Source: Epiperipatus broadwayi
Lineage: Eukaryota; Onychophora; Udeonychophora; Euonychophora; Peripatidae
DNA length: 64,000 bases
Assembly: GCA_028023455.1 (NCBI GenBank)
Contig: JAQFVV010012442.1
Location: 496,001-560,000, forward strand
Reading direction: 5' to 3'
The notes under the pieces are model-generated. The model was not told where the DNA came from. It ran no database searches and saw only the letters and a program-made list of their open reading frames with translations. This document shows positions 38,439 to 54,430 of this stretch, piece by piece. The position numbers were made by a program, and so were the translations under genes. Position 1 is the first letter of the stretch; each line of letters begins with the position of its first letter.

Positions 38439-41205
38439 CATTGCGTTCAACACATTATTTTATTGTTTTAAAGTCACTATCAATTAATAAAGTATATTTT
38501 ATTATGCATTCATATGTCATAATGATTTTGGTAAACTTTTACAATTAAAGTTCATCTAGAATTTATGGCTTATTGATTAGAATACAATAAATCTTAAACC
38601 CATGTCTTATTTTAAATAATATTTTAATGATCTATTGGTTTTGGAATAATTTGTTTATTTGAGTCATTGGATATTTCATTCGTTGATCTTGATTATATTT
38701 CCACCATTTTTTAATAAAAGATAGTTTGAAAACTATTGTTCTTATTTTATTAAAAAATTATTTATACTTCATAAAGCTTAAAGTTCATATTACTGTTGGT
38801 ATTGAGATTACCAAATATTATTTATTAATTATATTTTGTTTTATGAGCTGATTTATTTGTTATATTTGGGTAGTGGTAAATATCTCTCACTGACCCAAGT
38901 ATATCTTGTAAATGGGAATATTAAGTTATTTGAACCAGGAGAAAAGTATGTTACTAATTCGCAATTGTAATTTTAAATTTAAGGTAATTTTTATGTCTTA
39001 AGTTATTTGTTGTTATTTGGTTGGAGTTATGTATGTCTTCATAGTTTTATTAATTCAGTATAACTTTAAGATGTAAATTTTGTTTTTCTTTAATTTTTAA
39101 AACTTATAGTTTATTCTAACTCCATGGTTAAGTATTCTGGTTTTGCCGGGCTTAGAATCCATACTTTGTTTTATTTTACCTTACTGCTCTTTAATGCAAT
39201 ATTAGTTTATTGTTTAAAATCTCATTCTCCAGCATCAACATTGTCCTTATATTTTATTTTGATTTTTGTTTTTTTTTACTTCTTCATTCTCACTTTATAT
39301 TAATTCATCATCACAATTGAATCAACCTTTATTGACTCCTGTTCTATTATCAACTCATCATTCATTATCCTAACACATATTTTTTCTCTTTTTGTCATTC
39401 TTAAGATGATTCATTTTCAATATTTTATTATTATTTGTTTTCATCATCTAATTATCATTTAATTTATAATTCGAATTCCACATTCTTTTCATAGTCCTAA
39501 TTATTAATTATTTATTGGGTTATGAATACTAAATTTGTCTAATAGCATTTTGCTATGAATTTTAAAGCTAGTTTAATTGATGTTCACAATAAAAGTTATT
39601 AAATTCAGGAAGGATTCTGAGCTTTACTTATAACTATCATCATATGTTAGTAGTCATGTAGCCTGTCTAATTTTAATTGGAAACTCTATCAAGGTGGAGT
39701 ATCTGTTAGCTATGGCTAGCTCATGGGATTTATTGGTTTAAGCCAACAGACACCAAAAATGGCATTTGTAGTATCTTTTTTATATTAACATTCCCATTCC
39801 ATCTAAATCTATGACTGTACAAATCTTATTGGCATATTGATCTTAGAGTTGGAACAACTATCTGTTCAGATTACCATATCTTTCATCCTCATCAATACTG
39901 TTTATACAACACCTGATTCCTACTGTGCCACATTAATATCAAATGTGTACAATGAATTATCACCATATTGATGCCGATTAGTATAAAAGTCCATCAATGA
40001 TCATCAATATCTATGCAGTTGCTTACTCATCCAATTTTCAAATAAACTCATAAATTTAGGGTATATGAGTAAATTCCTCTACTGGAGACATAGGAAGACC
40101 TAGGAAGTATCTCAAGCCTATATGTCACCATTAATATTAAATTAAACCATATAATTTATATATCCATATTCCAATCATTTATGATGTAGGACTGCTTTTA
40201 TATAGCTCCACAGTCAATTGAATAGTGGTAATATAATAGCAACCCTGACATTCATATTGATACATTTTATAATCATCAGTTATAATAATGGATATTTAGT
40301 GATTAATTGACACAAGCCATACTTTGTTTACTATGACTTATGAGACTAATTCAAATTACTTACAATTGCCACCTACCATGACAATCACAACCAACCACCC
40401 TTTTGATGATGGTCATGTATGTCTATCTTCAGAACGTGTTATCAATTAATTAAATAACTAAATAAATAATAATAATGCTAAAGCAAAAATACTAGGTTAT
40501 TATGTTTATTAAGATTCATTTATTTAAAATATAAATTTCTAATCATAATTGACTTAAATTATAATAGTAATCATGACAGTACATATATAAGAATAACTAA
40601 CTGCATAAATAAATAAGAGACTTATATATATATATATGCATATATTTATCTAACATAAGCTGATCTAATATGAAACAACCCAATAATAACAAAACACTCT
40701 GTTTCACATCTTCTCCCAGCTTTAAGTGTATATGTTGTCAAATGCAACAAAATGACCATAAAAGAGGTATGTATGTGTATAACCTCTTTTAAACACGTGC
40801 ATCTATGCTTTATTAATTTTTGTTCACACACTGAAACACGTATTGAACATTAAATGTATTCTAATTAACATATGTTCATATATGCAATAACACACACCAT
40901 GATATGATGGGATATATAATGCAAATCCCTTTCCTTTCACATCATTCAATACAAATAAAATATATATAAAACTAAATTATTTAAACCTTGAGCAAAGAAA
41001 CGTTGTACACCACACTTAAATAAATAAATAACATTTTAGAAATATGTCCTGACAGGTCACTCAATTATTTTGGTTACCATATTAATAATTAGGTAAACTA
41101 ACATATAATAATAATAAGTAAAAGACATATTTATAACAAAAAAATATTCAAGGCTAATAAAAAAAATTAAATCTAATGACCTCAAATCTATATTTGCGGT
41201 TTTAT
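38439..41205. other. AT-rich DNA without a recognised feature
   Basis: A short TA run lies at about 40624-40636. No coding stretch or repeat family that I can support. Confidence 0.55.
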
Positions 41206-43403
<2,198 letters not shown>

Positions 43404-43498
43404 CAAAAGATGGCGCTTTACCAAAACCACCGAACAAGTGTAAAATTTGTTTACATAAACGAAAAAAGTCAGAATTAACTACCTCTTTCATTTGCTCA

Positions 43499-43545
43499 CC
43501 CCCAGATCAGCTGATTTCAAGCTGGTTTGCTCTCCTCAGTGAGGG
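43499..43545 (-). ncRNA. Hammerhead ribozyme A1 (type I, complete)
   Basis: Read on the minus strand: CCCTCA, CTGAGGA (43539-43533), stem II GAGC-AAACCA-GCTT, GAAA (43518-43515), stem III ATC-AGCT-GAT, cleavage C at 43505, then TGGGGG (43504-43499). Stem I has six pairs with one G-U. All invariant hammerhead positions are present; the first stem II pair is G-U. Confidence 0.82.
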
Positions 43546-43912
43546 ATAGAGTATAGAAACTAGATCTAAACACTGACTCTCAAGTGTTTATGCAAAACGT
43601 TTCTATCAGATTGCAAGCGTGAATTTTTCAGACCGGTAAAGTCTTCAAACTCAGCCTAGCAAGCCAGATATTTATATGGGTCTGATCTCAGTTCAGTATC
43701 ACCATATAATCAAAGTCTCTGCAATATATATCATTGCAAGAAAACTTTAAAGGTACATTTATGAAAAATAAAAACAAGTCACTCACGTAACCTGCTATCA
43801 CTTGTTATTTATGTTCAAAAGATGGTGCTTTACCAAAACCACCGAACAAGTGTAAAATTTGTTTACATAAATGAAAAAAGAGTCAGAATTAACTACCTCT
43901 TTCATTTGCTCA

Positions 43913-43959
43913 CCCCCAGATCAGCTGATTTCAAACTGGTTTGCTCTCCTCAGTGAGAG
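43913..43959 (-). ncRNA. Hammerhead ribozyme A2 (type I)
   Basis: As A1, with CTCTCA in stem I (two G-U pairs with TGGGGG) and GTTT in place of GCTT in stem II (extra G-U). Core CTGAGGA (43953-43947) and GAAA are intact, cleavage C at 43919. Confidence 0.78.
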
Positions 43960-44063
43960 ATAGAGTATAGAAACTAGATCTAAACACTGACTCTCAAGTG
44001 TTTATGCAAAACGTTTCTATCAGATTGCAAGGGTGAATTTTAGATCTAGTTTCTATACTCTAT

Positions 44064-44110
44064 CCCTCACTGAGGAGAGCAAACCAGCTTGAAATCAGCT
44101 GATATGGGAG
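44064..44110 (+). ncRNA. Hammerhead ribozyme A3 (type I)
   Basis: CCCTCA, CTGAGGA (44070-44076), GAGC-AAACCA-GCTT, GAAA (44091-44094), ATC-AGCT-GAT, cleavage nucleotide A at 44104 (allowed in place of C), TGGGAG with one mismatch in stem I. It lies directly at the head-to-head junction. Confidence 0.75.
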
Positions 44111-44477
44111 TGAGCAAATGAAAAAGGTAGTTAATTCTGACTCTTTTTTTGTTTATGTAAACAAATTTTACACTTGTTCGGTGGTTTTGGTAAAGCGCCA
44201 TCTTTTGAACATAAATAACAAGTGATAGCAGGTTACGTGAGTGACTTGTTTTTGTTTTTCATAAATGTACCTTTAAAGTTTTCTTGCAATGATATACATT
44301 GCAGAGACTTTGGTTATTTGGTGATACTGAACTGAGATCAGACCCATATAAATATCTGGCTTGCTAGGCTGAGTTTGAAGACTTTACCGGTCTGAAAATT
44401 CCACGCTTGCAGTCTGATCGAAACGTTTTGCATAAACACTTGAGAGTCAGTGTTTAGATCTAGTTTCTATACTCTAT

Positions 44478-44524
44478 CCCTCACTTAAGAGAGCAAACCA
44501 GCTTGAAATCAGCTGATCTGGGGA
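44478..44524 (+). ncRNA. Hammerhead motif A4 (core mutated)
   Basis: Same layout, but the core reads CTTAAGA (44484-44490) in place of CTGAGGA. The invariant G at the third core base (44486) is T, which should abolish cleavage. Stem II, GAAA, stem III and cleavage C at 44518 are retained. Confidence 0.75.
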
Positions 44525-44889
44525 TGAGCAAATGAAAGAGGTAGTTAATTATGACTCTTTTTTCGTTTATGTAAACAAATTTTACACTTGTTCGGTGGTT
44601 TTGGTAAAGCGCCATCTTTTGAACATAAATAACAAGTGATAGCAGGTTACGTGAGTGACTTGTTTTTGTTTTTCATAAATGTACCTTTAAAGTTTTCTTG
44701 CAATGATATATATTGCAGACTTTGATTATATGGTGATACTGAACTGAGATCAGACCCATATAAATATCTGGCTTGCAAGGCTGAGTTTGAAGACTTTACC
44801 GGTCTGAAAAATTCACGCTTGCAATCTGATAGAAACGTTTTGCATAAACACTTGAGAGTCAGTGTTTAGATCTAGTTTCTATACTCTAT

Positions 44890-44936
44890 CCCTCACTGAG
44901 GAGAGCAAACCAGCTTGAAATCAGCTGATCTGGGGG
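44890..44936 (+). ncRNA. Hammerhead ribozyme A5 (type I, complete)
   Basis: CCCTCA (44890-44895), CTGAGGA (44896-44902), GAGC-AAACCA-GCTT, GAAA (44917-44920), ATC-AGCT-GAT, cleavage C at 44930, TGGGGG (44931-44936). Identical to A1. Confidence 0.82.
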
Positions 44937-45289
44937 TGAGCAAATGAAAGAGGTAGTTAATTCTGACTCTTTTTTCATTTATGTAAACAAATTTTACACT
45001 TGTTCGGTGGTTTTGGTAAAGCGCCATCTTTTGAACATAAATAACAAGTGATAGCAGGTTACGTGAGTGACTTGTTTTTCATAAATGTACCTTTAAAGTT
45101 TTCTTGCAATGATATATATTGTAGAGACTTTGATTATATGGTGATACTGAACTGAGATCAGACCCATATAAATATCTGGCTTGCTAGGCTGAGGTTGAAG
45201 ACTTTACCGGTCTGAAAAATTCACGCTTGCAATCTGATAGAAACGTTTTGCATAAACACTTGAGAGTCAGTGTTTAGATTATACTCTAT

Positions 45290-45336
45290 CCCTCACTGAG
45301 GAGAGCAAACCAGCTTGAAATCAGCTGATCTGGGGG
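45290..45336 (+). ncRNA. Hammerhead ribozyme A6 (type I, complete)
   Basis: Identical to A5 in core, stems and flanks; cleavage C at 45330. The unit before it lacks a few bases ('ctagtttc' missing just upstream), giving the shorter spacing of 400. Confidence 0.82.
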
Positions 45337-45483
45337 TGAGCAAATGAAAGAGGTAGTTAATTCTGACTCTTTTTTCGTTTATGTAAACAAATTTTACACT
45401 TGTTCGGTGGTTTTGGTAAAGCGCCATCTTTTGAACATAAATAACAAGTGATAGCAGGTTACGTGAGTGACTTGTTTTTGTTT

Positions 45484-48109
45484 TATATATATATAGTCAG
45501 GTTTGAATTTAAAGAATATCTGTTTTAAGAATGTGCTAATTAAAATTTTAAATTTCCTCAAACAGTAATATTAATTGTTAATATGAATTGTTTCAGTCAG
45601 TAGTGTGTTCTGATGTATATTAGTTTATTTAGATGAGAACATGGAAACTTAATAATGTATCACTCTAAGTCAATAAATAATCAGAATGTTTAATGAAATT
45701 TCATCTGTCTGCCAAGTTGTGTACTGGCATGCTCACTTATGACTTGGCAGATAAAGCAGTTAATCATTTACAATTAAAATAGTGATATAGTTTAATAAGT
45801 TAATATTGTCTTAAATAAACCACAAATATCTTAATATTTTACTGGTAAGTAATACTTTAACAAAAACAAAGTTAAAAGTATCATGATTTTAAACTAAACA
45901 ATATCATTTGTAATTAAATATATATGACTTATTGCATTCTAATTTATTAATAAAGATTAAAGTTAATTGCGTTAAAGATCAAAAGATGGAGATTTACTAT
46001 GTTTAGCAAATATCTCCAATGACAATTGAAGAATCTCATCAGCTTATTGATTTGCAACAAGCCCTTAATTAAAATGTCTATAAATTGGCTTACAAAAACT
46101 TGGAAAGGGTGATTATTAACTCAAGTCAACAGGGAATTAACTAAAGTTAATACAGAGTTCGCTTCTGATTGTCAACAGAAACTATCCCTTATTTAAAGGG
46201 TATAAATGTATTTGAAACTTATTATTTTTATAAAAAAAATGTGTTATGCATTTATTAAACTTCACAGTGCATGAAGTGAGAATGAAACTGCCCTCATCCA
46301 CAAAAAAAGGTATTAGGATCACAAATTGATAATTTAAAAGCTTAAATTAACTAATAAGACCAATAATGTTGCAGCAAACAAAATGGTTACCAAGATTAAG
46401 TATCACCTAAAGATGTTCAATAATTTTTTACACATTAATTTTTTTAAATTACCTTATAATTATGCGAATTAAAAAAGGTGTAAAATAAATAATAAATGTC
46501 AGCATTGTAATTTTGAAGTCGGCATAGAAATACATTTTGGAACTTTTCATACTAGAAGAATTTTTTTGTAGAGTATATTAAAATTTATATCAATTTAATT
46601 GCTAAAATAAATTTTATCTTAAACATATACTTTTAATAAAAAGGAATCATATTTTAAATAGTGTATATCTGTTATTGACTTCTACTTAATACATTAAATG
46701 CAAAGAAATGATAAAACACATTAATTATGTTTAATTTAGTAATACTGACTCGTGCACATCTAATTCCCATTCATAATGAATGAATAGACTATTAATTTTA
46801 GAATTATTGGAAATTACTTTTACATAAGTTATTAATATAAAAAGTTACAAATTACCTGAATTTTTATGAAAACCTTATATGGGTTTGACTTAATTGTACT
46901 GGAATTCCAGAAGCTCTTAAATAAATGGAGAATTATCTGCCAATATTATTTTAAGTACACTGTAATTCAATATTGGTAATGTGTCATAGTACTAATGTTA
47001 AAAAAGTAAAAGTACAAAATAATATTTACAGGATAGTTACATTTCAATCTGGAATTATGTAATTATACTACAGTGATAGTACTTCAAAACCAGCGTTAAT
47101 CTTCAATTTTTATTTTCTCCTAATTTCTATTTTAAAATATCAAAGTTACTGTAAATGTTTTAACAATCCCTTTATAATCGGTAATATTGGATTAATCACT
47201 GTACATTTGGAGCATTTAAGATCATTGATTTTACTAACGTATACTCAAGATAATTATTCAAATACTTATGAGAAATGATAAAAAAATATATTGATGATTT
47301 CTTCCTTATCAATGTCAAATGCGATATATGTAATTATAAATTTGACCATAATGTTGTTTCCAATAATACAATTATTAATAATCAAATATACTTAACTGAA
47401 ATAAACAATTTCTTTAATATAAATCTTTTAATCAAACCGTTTTTCTTCAGTGATTCAGATCTTCTTAAGTCATATACATGTGATATGATGCACTGTGACT
47501 TCTCCTTTGGAGTCTGGAATCTCTCAGCAACTATGCCCAGAGAAACCTGTTAGCCACTTTGACTTCCCTTTTCATTCCCTACCCCAAGTTTCCCCATATT
47601 CTTCTCTATTGTACTCCATCCATTTCCACAAATTAGTCTTTGTCAATCCCATGGCCTTTATATCCAAAACCCCTTATTTTTTCCAAACCCAGCATAAAAA
47701 ACATTTGCCATTTAATGTATAATCATTTTGTTCCTATTTATTTTGTCCACAACTTTATTATTTATTCCCTTTTTGCTTTCAGACATTTATATTCAAATAA
47801 CAGATGCCTAATATTTTCTCTACTTTCCTTACACAAGTTTCAGACTAAATCACCCAATTTTTTTTCATTTATGTGTATATTCCTTTGTTCCTAAAGATCC
47901 CTTTCGAGCCTTAAAGAGTAAACTACTTTTCTTGCATTTATCATAAATTAACTCACACACAACATTCTGTTTACTTCTATAAATAGTAAAACTATTTTTA
48001 CTCTTAATACTAGCTTTCCATCTCTCCAACTCTCTATTCTTTATTAATGCACCTATTCTTCTATCCCATTTTTTAACTCAATAACACTCAACAATTCTTC
48101 TAACTCAAT
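45484..48109. other. AT-rich DNA without a recognised gene
   Basis: A less AT-rich patch at about 47460-47720 gives a short plus-strand open stretch with MMHCDFSFGVWNLSATMPRE that I do not recognise. The part from about 47900 may already be the 3' region of the minus-strand LINE. Confidence 0.5.
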
Positions 48110-49600
48110 CATTACACCTTTTGTGTAAGTATACTGGCATAAATTCTTTATCTAAATCTTTTGCATATTGCATTATATTTTTATCCATCTTGTTGCCTGT
48201 CCTTTATTCATAACCAAATTAAATACTATTTTGGCTATTTTTTTATTATCCATAAACTGCAATATACCAAACATATTCATTTTGCTTTTTGAATATCGCA
48301 TATAAAAACTGGACCCTCCCATTTCTCCTTGAATTGCCTCCTTTACTGTCCACACTTCTGCATCTAATATATGTCTTCATATTTCTCTTTATACTTTTTT
48401 AAGTAATCTAATAAACCTTTACTAACATACAATTCATCATTACAATATGTTAACCCTGCTACTACCACTCACTCCCATACAATTCTAGCTTAGCTATACC
48501 ATATTTATTATACAGGAACACTGTTAATTCAATCCCTTTCTTTTCTTTGCTTCATTTATCAAGTTTTTCTCTGATTTATCCAAGCAATTTCTCTGACTAC
48601 TTAAGGTGATTCCCAAATAGTTATATCTATTCACCAAAATTAACATTATATCCCCCAGCAAAATTTCTTTATCTTTTTCTGCAGTATTATTCATCATTAG
48701 CTTTGATTTTTCTTCACTAAATTTAATCCCCAACTCTTTACCCACCTTTGTGCATGTTCTCAGCATAATGTCCATATCTCCCCCTTTTCTGTATACAAAG
48801 AAACATCATCTGAAAATAAAAAACCTGATCATGGATATACTCCTTTACCACCTATTAATGGTATATCTACCCCTCTTCCTTGTCTTTCTATTGCTTTCTC
48901 CATTTTTCTTAAATACAACAAAAACAAAATAGGTGACAGATTACATTCTTACCTAAGTCCCACACCATTTCAACTTTAACTGATTCTATATTCCCTAATT
49001 GATAGGTATAATACTTATTTTCATATAATTTCTTAATAATATCCAATAAAGTTCCATCCATTCCCAAATTTACTAAACATACCCATAATCTATTTCTATT
49101 TACTCTATCATACACCTTCTTTATATCAATAAAACACTTTTATAACTGTCTATTTGTATTCCTATTCATATCCATAAGTTGTGTAACTACAAATAAACTA
49201 TCTCCTACATGCCTATCTTTTAAAACCTCCTTTCATTTCTTCCACTATATTATTTTTTTCCATCCATTTTACAACTCTTCCAGCCACCATTTTCGTGAAA
49301 ACATTATATAGAACTCATATTACCACTATCTGCATGCAATTGTTTAAATTTCTATGATACTAACCTTCCCTTTAAATAATAGCCTTACTCTTGTATTACT
49401 CCAACTGCCTGAGAAATCTCTCCTTTAGGTCATCTTATTAAAACATGGTAATAGTTTTAATTTTGTCTTCTCTCCTTAATTCATTACCATCTCTGTTGCC
49501 CATTCATCTAAACCTCTTGCCTTTCCACCTTTCAATTTCTTACTTGCCACATTCAGTTCATTTCTGTAAATCGTGATGTTCCATTATCAAATGCTCTGAT
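48110..49600 (-). pseudogene. Second LINE clade: reverse transcriptase remnant
   Basis: On the minus strand the order is GSWSNTRVRLLFKGK (about 49415-49370), FIDIKKVYDRVNRNRLWVCL (motif A, about 49140-49080), a 'RQGCNLSPILFLLYL'-like block (about 48965-48920, frameshifted), FLFSDDVSLYTEKGG (catalytic FADD-type box, about 48815-48775) and LGIKFSEEKSKLMM (about 48735-48690). YNYLGITLSSQRN follows and then a C-terminal part (48355-48173). Sequence style differs from the RTE elements (YDRVNR and FSEEKSK are typical of jockey/CR1-like reverse transcriptases). Stops and frameshifts are frequent. Neither end could be placed. Confidence 0.8.
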
Positions 49601-52600
49601 GTTTGTTATCACTATGTCCTTCACACCTAACATCTTTTCTATATACATTACTACTTGTTTAAGACAATCTCTTTTTTTCTCTACATTAATACAATTATAG
49701 CATTACTCTGTCTAACGCGATTATTACACATTAAATTAAATCACATTACATTACTGGTATAAATATATACATATAAACATACACATACAACTCTATAATC
49801 CAACAATAATAACTAAAATGTGTACATAAGTCATAAATCCTAATGAATTCTTACATAAATTAAAACAAATCTCAAAATGTAAGATTGCATATTGTTAATA
49901 GAGTAGGTATGGATTGGGTAGACGATTATTAAACTTTATTAATATATGTTAAATTATTTTGCTTTATTAATTTTATTATTTCATTTTATGTTTATATAAT
50001 TTGCATTGATTGTATTTGGGAAATATATCTAGGGTTAAGAATATATAAATAATTAATTGATGTAATTTTAAGATTTGTTTAATGTATGTATAAAACACTT
50101 TTGAAATTTGTTTTGATTTATGTAAAGAATTTATTTAATAGTCATATAATAGGTATTGACTATGATTTATGATATATGTATACATTTTAGTTATTATTGT
50201 TGGGTTATAGAGATGTGTATATATGTGTATATGTATATTTTTATATAAATAATGGAATTTATTTTAATTTAATGTGTAATAATCAAGTTAGATGGTGTAA
50301 TGGTATAATTATATTAATGTACATGTCTTGAGAAGGTCAGAATTTCAGAAGAAAACCGGTTTGTTTAAAATATTTATATTAATGAAGTTGCTTATTTCAA
50401 TTAAGTATAATTGATTATTAATAATAATGACTATTTCGAAGATAATGTTCAATGAGAGTCGAATATCTGATGTTGACTATTTTCTGTGATTCTATTGTGG
50501 TATCCAAAAAAAAAATAATAATAATAATCTTGATCTTAATGGAAAAGAAAAAGTAATAAGAATCATTAAAGTGTGTGTGTGATATTAGTTTTAAAGCAAG
50601 TAAAATTGTAGAGACTTAAAGAATAAATCTGCAGATAAAAGTGTGAAATTCAAATTTCATTTTTTTTACTGAAAACATGTTAATATTTTTTTATTATCAT
50701 GTATTTTTATAATAATTCTGTGTGTATTTTGTGTTAATAGGTGCTAAGTAGTCGACTTGCTAATAAAATAAAGGATCTAAAGTAACAGGCTATTTAAAAG
50801 TGTATAAATTAAATTGAATCTAAACACACAAAAAGTAAATACTTAAGATTATTTATAAACTTTATAATGTCATTTTATTTGCATGTATGTGTGTAATTGG
50901 TAAAGCTGATGTTGTCAAACATCATGGAAAGGCAAAATTTTAATGTTTATTGAATTTAGGTGTATCAAGTATTTATGATATATTGCATTATGTAATTGGT
51001 AATTTACTAATAATTGTTATTCATTATGAATCACCTTCGAGTGAATAATAGATATTTTAATTTCTACTTATTAATCTTTGATTAGTCTCACTTGTTTGGT
51101 ATTCACCCTCATAATGTACACATTGTTCATTTTAAGACTTTGTTTGTTGACATGTTGGCTGATCAGGATCTGATATTCTGTTATGCTTGATATTAGTTTT
51201 ATATCCAAGTCGATTCTCTTGACCCTATGTTGAAGTGTTAAGTCATTATCATGGGTGAATCATGTAGATGTCCATGGACTTTGTGCTCATCAATTCTTAT
51301 ACTGTTTTGCCAATAACTTTATATATTTCCAAATGAGATATTAAGCATTCCTTTTTTTTATATACTTCCTCACTATATTCTTAAGGGTGTTCCAAATAGT
51401 TGCAAGTGAATATCAGACCATCTGTAGTCAAAGAAATGACTATGGTCTAGATTACTTACTTATCTGCCTTGGCTATTCACTACTGTATTTTGGATATATT
51501 GCATGTAACATCAAACTTCATCTCATCAATCCTTGATGGTTTAACAGTTATCATGATAAAACCATCCTGTAAAGTATGAGAAAGATCAAAATTGTTTTAG
51601 CACTAAACAGATGAATAAATTGAATATGCTAGTGTTAATAATAAGTATTAATTTATAATATTATATTATTTTGCTAGTTTATTATTAACTCAAGGTGATA
51701 TAAAATTTACATGTTACACTTACTGATTACGTTTTCAGTTAAGTTGTTAATAAATTCAAATTCTCAACCATATTATACAAAAAGGTCTTTGTAGGATAGT
51801 GAATAACAAATTATAAATTTAGAGTGCTACCATGCTAATTTTATACATAGTAAAATAAATTATCAATCTAACCTCCAAAGTGGGTAAAGTTAGGAAGTTT
51901 CTTAATCTTTCAAGCATGATGAAATAGATATAATCATTGATGTATTAAATATTTATCATCTGAATTGTGTCTTGTGTTAAATGATGTCAGCATATCATTA
52001 GTAAAATAGCTTACCATTAGTTCAAATTTAACTTCATGACCATCACATTCATATTGTATTTGGTATAAAATATAATAAACCTATATGTGATAGATAATTG
52101 TAAAAAAGACAGGTAAGTGGAGAATGAGAAAGTAAATGTAAATAATAAAGATGCTAAAATGAAATGATGTATTATGATTTTGATCAAATCTAAGTAGTTT
52201 TCTTTTGTCAAATTTTAGATTCATTATAATAAAAAAATAGTATATATTTTTTAAAATAAATTTGTGTTTGCGCGCACGCAAATATTAGATCTAAATAATT
52301 TTTTTTGAAATTTAGTAAGTTGCTGGTCACGTTATTGCTACTACAAGACACGATCAACATTATTATTATTGCAATCATCGACATCATCATCACTACTTGG
52401 TAGATTTTTTTTTATTATTCGTCAGTATATTAATAATAAAATTTTATTAAACATTTACATTTATGAGTGCATAATACCAAACTGATGATTGGTTATAAAT
52501 GTCGTTAGTATCATGCATGAATGCTATTTTAAAGTAATAGCTTCAAATTAAATTAATTGATTTAAAAAGTATAACATTTTAATCGTTTATATGATATAAT

Positions 52601-53490
52601 CATTCACTTAACTTGGTCATGCTTATCAAGGACGTTGAAGTAAAATCATTCTTGGATGACACTGCTATTCTTTTAATCTTATTATTGTGTTTCTGATCAA
52701 CGTTTTCTTTTAGATTATCTGATTATTAATACTATTATTATATTTTCCTTACGATTATATATCTGTTAAGTTGTAATAAATTAGAGTTTTATCTTTATTA
52801 TCATTAGTAAAATAAGTTTGATATATTTTTGTAGTAATTCCTTTTATCTGATTTATTTTAAATTTTCTGTATATGGATAGCAGTAAAATCCCTCTTGCTC
52901 CTCCAGATATACATTATAAACGGTTGAATTCTAAAACTCATGTGATCGCTGAGAAATCATTGATGAATAATATGAAATTTAGATTTTATTTGTTAAATTT
53001 TAGTTCTTAATTTCTCCCGTACATATTACATGAGTATCCTATTATTATTCTTATTGATTAGCATGCACCCAAAGATTTAAACCCATTCATTGATTATTTA
53101 AATTTAGAATCCAATGATTTTACATCGAATTAATATTTTATAATCATATTCATTATCATCATCATTGCTGTAATAATTCTGCATTGTCTATATTTCCTTT
53201 TATCTCTGTCATCATTTCATTTTATTTAATCGTCATAATCTATTTCTCTTTTGTTGATTTATATTTCATTATAAAATTAATCCTTCATTCTTTAATAAAT
53301 TCTCATTTTCGTCGTTTTATTCTTTAGGCTTATTTATTATTCATTTATAATAGCTAATTATTAATTGTTTTTCATAAATTATTTAATGTCTATATCTTCC
53401 TTCTTTCCTTGGTTATTCATTTCATTTTGTTAACCCCGCTTTCGTTTAAAATTTTTGGTGCAATATAACTAATCTATACTATATCAGATT
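49601..53490. other. AT-rich DNA without a recognised gene
   Basis: The first 100 bp may still belong to the LINE. Beyond that only short ATA and ATC runs are seen (for example 50511-50527). No coding or RNA feature recognised. Confidence 0.5.
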
Positions 53491-53494
53491 TCGG

Positions 53495-53528
<34 letters not shown>

Positions 53529-53540
53529 ATACTAATCTTA

Positions 53541-53574
<34 letters not shown>

Positions 53575-53600
53575 TCTATACTAATCTTAATGTAATTATA
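53491..53600 (+). repeat. (TA)n arrays inside a direct duplication
   Basis: 'tctatactaatcttaatgta' occurs at about 53526 and 53575, each after a TA run. Confidence 0.95.
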
Positions 53601-53692
53601 AAATACTTGAACTCAATCTTTCAGACTCTCTATAGCTATCCAATTCATCTTAAGTCAACTGATAATGTGACCAAAAACATCTGATAAATAAT

Positions 53693-53738
53693 CTCCAACG
53701 AATTTATTTTGTACTAAAGCAATACGCATCAGTTGGTT
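53693..53738 (-). ncRNA. Hammerhead-like motif D3 (core mutated)
   Basis: Minus strand: ACCAA, CTGATGC (last invariant A changed to C), stem II GTAT/GTAC, AAAA in place of GAAA, then TTGGAG. It shares layout with D2 but has two core losses. Confidence 0.35.
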
Positions 53739-53754
53739 CCAAGTACCATCTCCA

Positions 53755-53755
<1 letters not shown>

Positions 53756-53816
<61 letters not shown>
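53756..53816. repeat. (CA)n followed by (TA)n
   Basis: CA units run directly into TA units inside the family D repeat. Confidence 0.97.
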
Positions 53817-53818
<2 letters not shown>

Positions 53819-54293
53819 CTCTGTTTATATAAAGGGAAATCTTCAAACTATAATGGAACAGCTTCAATCTTCACTTTCCAACTCTTCAGCCATCTATATC
53901 ATTAAAAATCCAAACATGAATTGTTCAAAGCCCTTGATGATTCTAATAGTATTGTTGTACCCATATTGACCTTAAGTCAATCTGACTCCTCACACATAGA
54001 ACTTTAATATGTCCATAAATTATACAAAAGAATGATGGATAGAATACATGAAAAATATGTAATTTCAAATACATGCATATTTCCTATAGTAAATTTAATG
54101 TAATTATAAGAGACATCGACTCATATCTTCAAACTCACCACAACACTCCACAGCTATTCGGTCAATAATACTGGAATTATTTCATGCTTGAATTTTCCAC
54201 GATATAGCAGACAGAAGAGGTGGTGAGGGGAGAAGATTGAAGCTTATCCATTAAAGTTTGAGGATTTTTTATCTTAATATAAACAGTGCAGTG

Positions 54294-54296
<3 letters not shown>

Positions 54297-54364
<68 letters not shown>
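54297..54364. repeat. (TA)n array
   Basis: About 68 bp of TA just upstream of motif D4. Confidence 0.98.
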
Positions 54365-54367
<3 letters not shown>

Positions 54368-54384
54368 CTGGAGCTGTGCATCTG

Positions 54385-54430
54385 GATGAACTGATGAATA
54401 CTTGTTCAGCATGAAGTACTTATATTAGAG
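54385..54430 (+). ncRNA. Hammerhead-like motif D4 (degenerate)
   Basis: Core CTGATGA (54391-54397) intact, stem II ATAC/GCAT weakened, GAAG in place of GAAA, then a stem III region and TTAGAG. Stem I is poor. Confidence 0.35.

Noticed and set aside
47275-47553. 92-codon plus-strand open stretch
   Set aside because: No recognisable domain; composition changes abruptly in the middle, suggesting two unrelated pieces.
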